In this document: positions 38,801 through 49,815 of the stretch, one piece after another | Position numbering within the stretch: the stretch's first letter is position 1 | How the letters are laid out: each line of letters opens with the position of its first letter | NCBI GenBank assembly: GCA_963969395.1 | Contig: OZ017795.1 | Coordinates: forward strand, 930,001 to 994,000 | From: Pseudoscleropodium purum | Lineage: Eukaryota > Streptophyta > Bryopsida > Hypnales > Brachytheciaceae | Direction of reading: 5' to 3' | Length of the DNA stretch: 64,000 bases | The notes under the pieces: generated by a model | What the model was told of the DNA's origin: nothing | What the model saw: the letters and a program-made list of their open reading frames with translations, nothing else | The model's database searches: none | Made by a program: the position numbers and the translations under genes

Positions 38801-40700
38801 TATTTCTGTTGTCCAATTGGATAGTTTTGGCTGATTATTTTGATCCAAGTTGGAGACTTTTTGTTGTCTAGTCAATTGATGTTCTTGTCAAGATTCCAAG
38901 TCGGTAGTTTAAAAGTAGAATGGTAGTTCTAAATTGGGTATTGACGTATTGTGGGGTTGATAGGTTCATTAGTCCAATTTGGGTTTAGTTTAGTTGGTGG
39001 CATGGTGGTCATTTTGAATTGGGTCTTATTTTGGGTGTTGAAAGACTAAAAATAGAATGTGATAATTCCAATGTGGTTCACTAAGTTTAGTGTCATGTAT
39101 ATTTTAGTGCCTAGTTGGAGTTTCAAATGGAAGTTGATGTTGAATGGGTGTCGTCAATTGAGTCAGTTGAATTTGTAGAGTCAGTTGTTGTAGTTGGTCT
39201 TTGTTGTTTCCAATTCTTATTTGGCTGTCTACCTCTTTCATTTTTCCTTTACCCATTGTCGAGTGAATATCCAATTTACATCCCAATCAGTCAAGGTTGT
39301 ATATGTTTTGTATTCTTTTTGTGTGTGTTCTTGGGTGTATGTTCTATGTGTGATTTTCCAATTGGGAAGTGTATCAATGTTGATCTAAAGTCGAATCGGT
39401 GTGAGTAAGTCTATATTCCTAGTAGAAGATGTCTATATGCCCATGTATGGTAGTATTATGTGCAAAGTTGTGAAGATGTGGTGATGGAGAAATTATCCAA
39501 GTGGGTAATTGAAGCTGAGAAGATTGGTGAAGTTCTAATTGGAATTTATAGAGTGATGACAATGAAATGTATTAGTTGAAGATGATTAGAGATTAATAGA
39601 TAGATCTTAAAGTTGAACATGAACAAAAATTGTTAAATCTGTAACAATAATGTGATCACCCATTCGGAATGAATCAAAAAAATATATTTTTAGCCGAATT
39701 GGTGTTTATTGTATTCAATGTAATGAACGATAAATCTGTATTTATGTAGAATTTCTAAAGATGAATTATAATTGTGTGAATACTATGAGATTACGATGTT
39801 GATTGAATTATTAACGTGCCTAGTTGGAAAGTTATAAGAGTGTCATTGTAGTATGTTGTTGGATGTTCAAATTAGGATTTAAATGTGTAATTGATATTAT
39901 GGTTGTACATTAATTTGATAAAATTAGAAGCATGTTCAAATTCTAAGTTGGATGTTTGAATTTGTAATAGTTTAAGTAGGAGTTCATATAAAGCCTGAAT
40001 GTTTTTTTTTATGTATTCCTATTTGGTTTATGATTTATAAATGAAATCATGTAATAGAGAGTGAATGTGTTATTGTTGATGATCGGGTCCAATTTGATGT
40101 CTGTAAGCTATGCATAATATATATTGAATAGGAATGTAAGTTTGAGATGTAAGAGATGATTGAATGAGTGACCAAATTGGAAGAAGTTTGCTTTATTATA
40201 GATGATTTAAAGCATGCAAAGATAAATTCCAAATTAGTTACTAAGAATTACCAATTTTGTAAGTGCTAAAATTATCAGAAGCCAAATTGTGAAGAAAAGA
40301 GTAAGATCATTCGGTTGGTAAAAGAAGATACACTGGTTTCCAAATTAGAGACAAAGAAGCCAAAATAAATCAATGTCTAATTGGAGGTACAAGGCCATAT
40401 TGAATAGTACCAGCCAGTTTTTTTTTATAGAACAATGTCCCTTTTGCTAGCTTCACTACAAAGGCTAGTTTTGGGAGGAATGAAGCTAGAGAGGTAAGAT
40501 TTATGACAATTTGGCAAAATTTTGCCAAAAAAAGAAGCACTGGTACCCGCCCCAATCCAATTCAAAAGCAGAAGAGTCATGGTACGGTGTTGTGGTGGTA
40601 TTTTTGTCCAATTTGGAAATAGAAACTAAGTTTCCAAGTTGGAAGATAAAGGATTATAAAAGAAAGAATTTAAAGAGCATTAAGAGTAAAAAAGAACCAA
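38801..40700 (+). repeat. C-poor tract with recurrent CCAA(A)TTGG-like motifs
   Basis: The plus strand is G/T-rich and C-poor. A short near-palindromic motif recurs every few tens of bases, for example 'ccaattgg', 'ccaagttgg', 'ccaatttggg', 'ccaattggga', 'ccaaattgga'. A perfect 20-bp palindrome lies at 40,510-40,529. No frame longer than about 100 codons gives a recognisable protein. It may be an old, very diverged satellite or a matrix-like region. Confidence 0.4.
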
Positions 40701-41289
40701 TTTGGAAGATTTTCTTAATCCTTGTGGCCTTTAAGAGGGGAGTGACAAATTTAGCAATTAGATTTATCGCACAAGGAAAAACATTTATATGTGGTTAAAG
40801 AACAATATTTCCTATATAATTTTTATAATTGCAATGACCTTATATGAATTAAAAATAGAAGTAATCCTATTAAACTAGCCTCCCTAGGAACAAACTTTAA
40901 ACTATTACTTGGATAATAATTTCCGATTAGGACCTAAGTTAAATTACAACAATTCATTTTAGGAAGTGATTTTCTTAGGTTTCCATGTTGTGTTTAAGCT
41001 AAAAAATACTGTGACTACTTTAGGAATGTAAGATGAGCATTATGGATATGATTTATAATTGGTTTGGGGATAGTTTAAGACTCTTTTGGGCAATGCACTT
41101 CAAAAATTCACAACAAATTTATACTTTGTCAAAGAAAAAAAATTCAATTTGCTCTCACTATTTATCATGCTTGTCTAGACGTGAATTTTTTTTTTTAATA
41201 ATTTAATAATTGACATGATGTCAAACTCCTAATTCTAACCACGATATGGGCTGTTCTACCTTGATAACTTGAGTACGGATATATGAAGC

Positions 41290-42323
41290 TTATGTGAACA
41301 GTGAACACTGTTCGTGTGGCGGCCTACAGCCATCTACCTTTGATTTTCCCGCACGAGCAAGGGCCAGGATGATTGGAGAGAACAGTAAGTAGTAACTTCA
41401 ATAGTAAGATAAACTATCTTACATGTTATCAAATTCGCCTTGCGGATTGGCGGAGAGGGAAATCTCGAATCCCCTAAGATCTACGACATTAGATTCTCCA
41501 AGTATGAAGCTACTGGGTACATGAAATAAATATCTCCAAAGCTGTGGATAGTATGTAGATATTGTACAAGATATTTCAGACAAGCACTTTCCCCCCGGAC
41601 GGAGTAAATGAGCGTCCTCTCACTGACGCTGCTGTGGCCCGAAATTCCAATTCCCGCTTCGCATTCCTGCCCTTTCGATCACGCCGGTACGCTCGTCTTG
41701 CTCTTCTTCCTGTTTTCGGACGCTCTCCATTTGGAGTTTGCAGTGTCGGGTTTTTTTTCTGCGTCTCTTTTGAGCAATTTCGATCCAATTTGTGAGCAGT
41801 TCGGAATAATTTCGAAGAAAATGTGTTCTTCGGTGGTTTGAATGTGCTTGGAGAGAGTGCTTTGGCTCGCGACGCAGATTCAGAGTAAATTTTTGAGGTT
41901 AGAAGGCTTAGTTGTGACTTTGGTAGCGTTTTTCGGCGTGTCGGTGGTGAGATGAGGATTAGGGTTTGAAACAGGATTTTCATTGTGAAGCGAAGCAACC
42001 TGGTTGAACATGCTACTGCATTTGAGCGTGATTGCGGTTTAGAGTCTACGAGAGTAAGATTGATGTGAGGAGAGCTTCTGGCTTTGGGGATTTCTCTATG
42101 CTTTTTTGGCTCGATTATCGTGTTACTACAGGGGACGGACGGGAGAGAGGAATGTGAAATGCGGTTGAGTAGGTGTTCTAGTGTCTCTCTGTTTAGGGCT
42201 GGATAATGTTTGGGAAGAAAGTATTTTGTTGTGGAATGAAATTGTTGGAACTGAACAGTCTGTTTTGGTTTCGCTGCTAGATCTTAAGGCCGTTCTGGCG
42301 AGCCTTGACGCAAGTAAAAAAGC
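41290..42323 (+). promoter_or_regulatory. 5' flank and leader of the PRMT4 gene
   Basis: GC content and CpG density rise from about 41,570, as expected for a promoter and 5' leader. A short inverted repeat GAACAGTG-aa-CACTGTTC lies at about 41,297-41,314. Open frames on both strands (for example 41,576-41,998 minus) look like composition effects and have no family match. A TAA lies in frame three codons upstream of the PRMT4 ATG, so the leader does not extend the protein. Confidence 0.4.
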
Positions 42324-45300
42324 ATGGAAGACTCAACCACGGACTCGCCGACGTTCAAGGGCATGTCGATTTTTCCATTGACCGAGATGGTCATAGATGG
42401 GACATCGGAAGTGTGGCCGACCTTTGGTAGACCTATTTCCATTTCTGCTGTCTTGAAGAAGGACCGACAAGGAGCGTTTGTGGATCTTTTCCGAATTCCG
42501 CAACCTTTAGCTGCAAGCGAGAAGGCGGAGCTTTTTAAGCGGTGCAATTTGCATCTGACACAGGTTAGTTAATTCGTCTGCCTGGTCATCATCCGTAAAG
42601 AGCCCGCATTCCATCCTCTATAAGGTGCCCTAAAGATACGCTTGTGTCTTATAGATACCTTTTTTGCCTCCAACCTCTCCGCCTACATTTTCTACGAACC
42701 AACTGATCGTTGTTCCAGTAACCTCTCGGCCATTCCTATGTGTCCACAGAAGCCTGTGCAGAACCTAGTCGCAGAAGGATGGTCCTGCAATCCACTACAA
42801 GAATATCTCTTACCTTTTGAAAGGAATTGTACTGAATGTTTTGAAGACCAATTGAGTTTCGTGTGACGGAGTAGGAAAGTTGAAAAGATGAACATCTTAG
42901 TACGACTGTACTTCCAAGTCGTAAACTGCCTAATTTCAAATGATGTCGCAGATGCTGCTCTAAAGATTACGATCCTGATCATTTTAAAAGACAAACTCTA
43001 TCCGGAGAGCTTCTACTTGTAAGTAGTGTAAGTTGACGGACGGTTTTTTGGTTCGCAGATCGTGAAAGTAGGGCCGAAGCTTCAAATGTGGGCAGTCGAA
43101 GGTTCAAATCAAACGGAGGGACCTTCCCAGGTATGCCTGTAACTTACTAGTGCCTGATGTCTGACTGCAGCAGTAACACCGTTTTGTTTTTTTAACTTCA
43201 ATCTGTATCTTCTACAAGATCATAACTCTGATCATTAGCATCGTTGATGTAATTTTGATGACGGTGTTTCATTAGTTCTAGTCTTCTCCGAGTAGTGATT
43301 AATTTTCTACTTCTGATTAACTAGTCATTATTGTCCCGATTGGATTCAATTGTGACTTCGTTGCTGAAGATCGATGTGTCTCGTCATAATAACTTATACA
43401 AGGATCTGTGGCTTTTCTGCAGACGATGTCTTTTGGACTACAGTTCAGTTTGCAAAAAGCGAACGATACTTTTTATTCTGCAGTTCAGGAGTACAAGGAT
43501 AATGCTACGAAGCCAGGTTCTATCCCTTGAACTCACGTCCTTGTTGCACATGTAGCGAAATATATCTGTTTGCATTGTTTTATGACTCTCTGCTGCAGGA
43601 GTGGGGTTCAAGTAAAGCTGTTCACCTGTCCGATTTTGTTGGTTATCAGGCAAGTCATCAATATCTTGAGAGTGTAGATTGTCATAGCTCATGTTCCATA
43701 GCTTGAGTTCTAATACAAGATATTGATATTGTGCAGATGAGATGAATTCTAGTGATATCCCTGTATTGGCGGAGAACAAGTTTGAGAACAAGATTGAGCC
43801 ATCGTCCGCCAAAATGTACTTTCATTACTATGGGCAGCTGTTACATCAACAAAATATGATGCAGGACTATGTCCGAACAGGTGTGGATTGACGTGCATGC
43901 ATTCTCTAACTCATTTCGCCGTTTTAAAACATTTTGGCATTCTTTCCATGGAGGCTGTTAAGTTATTTGAATATAATTTGTATTTGTCGATTTTGATTTT
44001 TCGTGCCTTCTGGTTAAGATACTTGAAATCATTTGCAAATGAATGAGTCACTCTTTGACATTTCGGTCCTTTGATTTTGGAATTCGGGACCAGGCACATA
44101 CTATGCAGCTGTGATTGAAAATCATGGAGACTTTCATGGCAAAGTTGTGGTTGATGTTGGAGCGGGCAGTGGCATCCTGTCACTTTTTGCAGCTCAGGCA
44201 AGTATAAGCTTTCGACTATCCATAGATTCTTTCTATCTGTGGATTTCTAAGTTCATCTTCAACAAGCTTAGGCAATGAAATTGGTACGAGTAAATCATAT
44301 TTTGTGAATCCAAGTAATGGTAACTCTTTTTGTGGATGCAGTTATAGAATTCAAAAGATACTGATGTCATTCCTGTATATGTTATTCTTTCTAGTGGTAG
44401 TGCACCAAGCGCAAGTGCCTCAGGCTTGTCCCAGAAGGTTTGATGTTCTCTATTTAATAGTGATCCTAACTTTGAAATTATCTGCAAGGGTTTTTGAATT
44501 TTACTCCTTGCGGTGAGAACGTGTAATCTCGCTGAACTTGTATCTGACTACTTGAGGATTCCGTGTGTTATTTTTTGTGCTGCTACACAGGCAGGTGCGA
44601 AGCATGTATATGCCATAGAGGCCTCAGGCATGGCTGAATATGCACGCAAACTTATTGCCGGGAATCATCCTTTGGGTCAACGCGTAACTGTAAGGTTCAC
44701 AACTCAAGATTTCTAGTACTTCTGGGTGTCTCTACTGTTTTTCTTTCTGGTTGCTTAAGTTTACTAGTAGGTCTCTTCCATGACCTCTTTTGGGTCCTCA
44801 GTCCAGTTGTCCTTGTCGTTGTCCTAGGTGCCATTGTTTAGCGATGCTTCAAGTGACTGTACACTGCATTGAGAACATTTGACTGCTTGATGTTGTTGAA
44901 GTGGCTCAAGTTTGGCAACGGTGACCACATAATCATCTTGAATAATTATTGTTTTACTTTGCCTCGGAGTAGTTTAGGTTTGAAAGTTTTTTCCACAAGT
45001 GCTTCCGTTGTAGCAAATGCCTATGGCTAGAGAGATTGGGTATTAAGTTGTCGCTTTCCATGCTTTGAAAACTACGAGACAGCGAGAGCTTTCATGTTTC
45101 TGTCAATTATGATAACATTTTTCTTGGTTGGTGGGTGTGGGGTTTAGCTTAGTAGTGTTTCATGAAAGACTTCTATTTGTAAAATAAACTGTATCCAGTG
45201 CGGTAGGGTTGAGAGGCATGATCTTCTTGCAGGTCATTCATGGCAAAGTTGAGGAGGTTGAGCTGCCAGAGAAAGCAGACATTCTAATTTCAGAGCCTAT

Positions 45301-48300
45301 GGGTGAGAGCTTAGCCATGGTGGTTTGCGTTAATCAAATTTTACTCTCAAGTGAAGAATGGTACCATTAAGAAAGTTGTTGACCCCTGTAGAATTCGTTC
45401 GTGGAACATTGGGGAAGGAGTTTTTGTTTGGGTGAATTTTCTCCCGTGTTTTTAACCCGGTACTTTTGCATTTTGGGATGATTTACTTTTAGGTAGAGAG
45501 ATTGGAGGGTTTCATTAAAATTTGAAGCTTAATTTAGGTGACATAAGGTGCAGTCAAGTGCACAGATATTTGCATATCTACGGGCCAGTAATATGCGAAT
45601 CTTAGTTTTCTGTTTAGTTGAACAGAACGTAGCTCTCTGGTTGTGGGGAACTCGTGTGTTCACCATAGCTTCATAGAAACCCCAGGCGAGGTGGGACTAC
45701 CAATCAATCCAATATGAGTTTGCATTCAACGTTTATGCTATTGTAGTGATGGTGTCTTTGGATGTATTTGTGCAGGGACACTGTTGGTGAATGAGCGGAT
45801 GTTAGAATCGTACATTATTGCTCGTGATCGATTCCTAGTGCCAAATGGTAAAATGTTCCCCTCCAGAGGAAGGTGAGTGCTGATTTCTTAACATTGTACG
45901 ACGTTGGGGGAACTGGATTGATTCTGTTGATGCTCATGGAATCGCAAGTCATCCTGAACTTCTATGAGTTTCGTTTCGATGCTAAACTTTGTGCAGACTT
46001 TCTTTTATCTCATGATGTTGTTTTCTTGGTATTGCTTGCAGGATACACATGGCTCCTTTCAGCGACGAATATTTGTATGGTGAAATTGCAAACAAGGTGC
46101 CTTTTCTGGATTCTCGGTTGTGGCCTGTTGAGTTCTGCATGATTCATGGATTTTTTTGTCAGTTATGAGGCTAATAGATGAGCGTGGGAATGTTTTATCA
46201 AAATTTTAATGCTCATTTGCTAATTATCGAAACTGTAGGAGCTGCAATGAACGAGGAGGCAGGATTGAGCATTAGCAGTTGAAGATTGTTGCATGGACTA
46301 GCAAAAGAGATCGGTGCATTTGTTAGTAAAAATGAAAATATTGTGAGAAGGCATCGAGTTGTCAATATTATTTTTTGCGGAGGTTGATTTTGAGTTTGTG
46401 ACATGATAATATCTTTAGTAACTATTTGAAATCTCTGTACTGAAGTTTTCACTTCAGCTTCATGTGGTTTTTACCTAGGTGGACCAATTTGTTGCCATTG
46501 CAGGCGTTGTTCTGGCAGCAACAGGGCTATTATGGGGTGGATCTCACCCCCTTGCGTGACACTGCCTTTCAAGGGTATTTCTCGCAGGTGCATACATATG
46601 GAGCATCCATAGAGTCGAGACACAAGTCTTTTATGTGTCTGAGACAGTATACGTAATTGTTTTGTCTACCATTTCTCACCATCTCCTCCTTTTTTCTGCT
46701 TTGTTCCAGGATTATCACAAGACCTGGGCTAGTAAAGTCTGATGGTACGTTCTGAAGATAATCAGGAATGTGTATGTTTCTGCTGTGATATTCTCTGGTA
46801 CATATTTCTAAGTTCTCATGTGTCGGTGCAGCCTGTGGTAGATGCATTTGATCCAAGATTACTGATAGCACAACCTATCATCCACAATATTGACTTTCTA
46901 ACTGCCAAGGTACCTACATCTTCTTTCTTTTCTGCATTGTTGAACTTCCTGGACCAGTTTGTGGAAGTTTGTGGAAGTCTGTTGAACTTCCACAAACATC
47001 TGACAAGGTAAAAACCAGTTTGTGGTAGTTTGTTTTGTGCCTTATTGCATTGATATGCTCTTGGATAAAAGAGACGAGAAGCCCTTTGCACTCTCGACCA
47101 AGCTAGTCTCCGTATATGAAGGTTGTAGGGCATATACTTTTACTTGCTGATTGAGAGTCAATCAAAACATATACTTTTCTCTCATTGATAACCATGAGTA
47201 GATCGATTGGGAATATTTCAATGACACATATGATGGTATCTGGCAGGAGGAGGATCTGTACGAAATTGATGTTCCTCTAGAGTTCAAGTCAGCAGTTGCT
47301 GCACGTGTTCATGGTTTGGCATGTTGGTTTGATGTTCTATTTGATGGCAGGTAGGACTTCTCTAATGTTGATCGTCTTGATACTTCTTTGTGTAATGATC
47401 TAATGCCCTAGATATCATTGAAATAGGATCTTTCAGTTACTTAAAAGAAAATCAGCTAGCACATACAATCTCATTTTTTAGTTCAAATGAAGAAGCCTCA
47501 AAACTTCTTCATTGTCCATGTAAACCTTGTCTAGGATAACAAGAGAACTGGTCTTCTAGTTGTAGCATGCATTTTAGTCCCATTGAGTGTTCTGGTTTTG
47601 GGCGTAATCTGTTCTTTCAATCTGTTAACAGCACTGTCCAGAGCTGGCTTACTACGGCTCCTGGGTCTCCCACCACGCATTGGTATCAGATTCGATGTGT
47701 GCTTTCACAACCACTTTATGTGCTGGCTGGCCAACCCATTACTGGTCGCCTTCATTTGATTGCACATAGTTCTCAAAGCTATACGATTCACCTTAGTATG
47801 TCAGGTACGTTTTCAGATTTGGTAGCCAGTCGTGCTCTTTGTGTATCGTTTATCGTTCTGTAAACTTCAGCCGAACCTGTACATATTGGTCCACGATCAT
47901 TTGCATAGATTTCAGTATTTCTTTCTGTTTGTATTCTTATTGAAAGCTTGGAACAGTGGCGCTTACGGTTATGATGTTGGACAATTGCAGCCTCCTCTAT
48001 GGTGCCAGGCTCAAATCGTGTTGGAATGCTTCAAACGTCTACAGCAAAGCTAGATTTGAAAGAACCCTATTATCGGATGACTCAGAGTCCTGCGTATGCG
48101 TGGTCCCAACAAGAACAACAAACGCAGCAGGTTACTTCTTCTTTGCTGCTTCAGTAAAAACGTTTTAAGAAGTTCGTGTATTGCCTCGTACTGCATGTTG
48201 TGTGTTTTGTTGTGTCCACTTTTGAATACATTCTTTCCACGTAGGTTGAAGCCTTTCCTACTCCGCAAGGGTCAACAGTCATGATCCAGCAGCCTCTCTC

Positions 48301-48445
48301 CACAGAGACTGGGGATGTCAATCAGGCATGTACCCAAGACCTTCTCCAAAGCCAACAGTTTTCAGTACAGAATGGGATACAAATTCCACAGTACGTACCT
48401 GAGCCTACGCAACAGTTTCAACAGCAGAACTTTTGGGCCTCATGA
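42324..48445 (+). CDS. PRMT4: PRMT4/CARM1 type I protein arginine methyltransferase, 16 exons
   Basis: Exons: 42324-42563, 43059-43130, 43423-43488, 43599-43649, 43742-43880, 44094-44197, 44591-44689, 45233-45302, 45776-45872, 46042-46096, 46504-46587, 46832-46909, 47247-47350, 47632-47804, 47991-48130, 48245-48445; 590 residues. Residues 1-126 resemble the PH-like N-terminal domain of CARM1. Then come YFHYY (169-173), SAM motif [11 protein letters not shown] (207-216), ribose-binding E234 in YAIEAS, the double-E loop SEPMGTLLVNE (E278, E287) and THW (435-437). A Gln-rich tail follows ~525. The enzyme makes asymmetric dimethylarginine on histone H3 and RNA-binding proteins, in nucleus and cytosol. 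The junctions exon 3/4 and 4/5 are uncertain, and intron 6 must be GC-AG. All catalytic features are intact, so I regard it as functional. Confidence 0.94.
46967..46997 (+). repeat. Perfect 12-bp hairpin in PRMT4 intron 12
   Basis: The arms GTTTGTGGAAGT and ACTTCCACAAAC are exact reverse complements around a 7-nt loop. 'gtttgtgg' also recurs just outside. It lies between exons 12 and 13 and affects no splice site. Confidence 0.8.
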
Positions 48446-49659
48446 CCGTTACTAAATCCGTATGGATTTCCCTGCTTCATGATTTCTGATCAATTATCAG
48501 AACACAGCTTCGTTGGTTTAGTTAAGTTTTTTTTAATTTGGGTCATCCATGCAATTGAGTTCATCGATATTGGATCGCTTAGACAGTTGAAAGGTTAACA
48601 GTCTACTCTTGGGCTGCTATTGCTTTTTGTAAATGGATGTGTGGGATGAAGGTTTGATGATAATCACTTTTAAATTAACATGACCATTTGAAGGAATATT
48701 TCTCATGCAATGAAGGTTTGTAGGGAATATATGTAGACCCATTGTGGTCACTGCACATATTTAGATTCATTAGTTTCACAATTTTGTGTTTTGCAATAGA
48801 ATGGCAAATTTGAGAGTTTTTCACATTTAACACTCATTTAACCCTAGAGTGTCCGGACTCTTCTCCAGAATTGACGAATTGGAGAAAATCATTGTAAAGT
48901 GCTATTTAGAAGAATATTTTAGAAGTGATATACGAAGGAAAGTTGTAGATTTTGAGTTGTAGATTTCATCTGTATGGTTAGATTCACCAATAATATCACC
49001 AATATTTTTCTATAAATTTGGAAAGGAAAATTTCAAAAGTCCTTCAAAATTTGATTTTAGGCAAAATATTTACATTTTTTATAGCAAAACTTATTGGAAT
49101 GGATTCAAAATGAGGTTCTCTTTACATGGTGATTTTTTGAAATTTTTGTGTTCTTTATATCTAGGACTTCATTTTTGCTAATCTAGTTTTGAACTAGAGT
49201 CAATGCAATTTGACTATTTGACACAATTTAGCATTTATAATTTTAGAAAAATTTGTATTCTAGTAAGACTAAATCCAACCATTAGATAAGAATAGAACTT
49301 AATAAAGTATTACCAAAAATTAGGATGATTTTCATCCAAGCAAGAATGAGACAAAGACAAGAATTTCAATTTGTTCATTGTTCAAAAAATGGATTTTGTC
49401 CATTTAGATATTATTTTGGTTCTTTTGGATGCCCTATATGGTTGTAATGAAAATCTAAAAGTGTCCCCTTGAATGGTAGAATATTGAAGGAATTTTTGTC
49501 CATGTTTCTCACTTGTATTGAAGAGAAGTTATGAAATGGTGACCATTCACTCAAATCTGACTACTTTCATCTCTAGTTGAAGTCTTGTATTATTCTTACT
49601 ACATTGGTATGTAAAGAGGTTGTAATTGGATTCCAATAGTAGTATCTACTTTGGAGAGG

Positions 49660-49815
49660 GGCATGTTGGGTATATGTACCTTGCATCTACAATCAACATT
49701 ACCTAAAATTTGATATTTGTATTTGAACCAAAAAGCACTACAAAAATTTAGATATTGATTGCATTTGATGAACATCATTAAAATATGAGAGCTTGGTATT
49801 ACTTTTTGGGACACA
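49660..49815 (+). repeat. Dispersed repeat, partner at ~52,785-52,940
   Basis: The two stretches share 'acaatcaa.att', 'ttgatattt..atttg.a.caaaa', 'actacaaaa' and 'agatat..attgcatt..atg' in the same order and orientation. The spacing is about 3.1 kb. Divergence is considerable. Element type is unknown. Confidence 0.55.

Noticed and set aside
41576..41998. 140-codon minus-strand frame upstream of PRMT4
   Set aside because: Arg/Ser-rich composition in a GC-rich leader, overlapped by open frames on the other strand, no domain. Treated as a composition effect.
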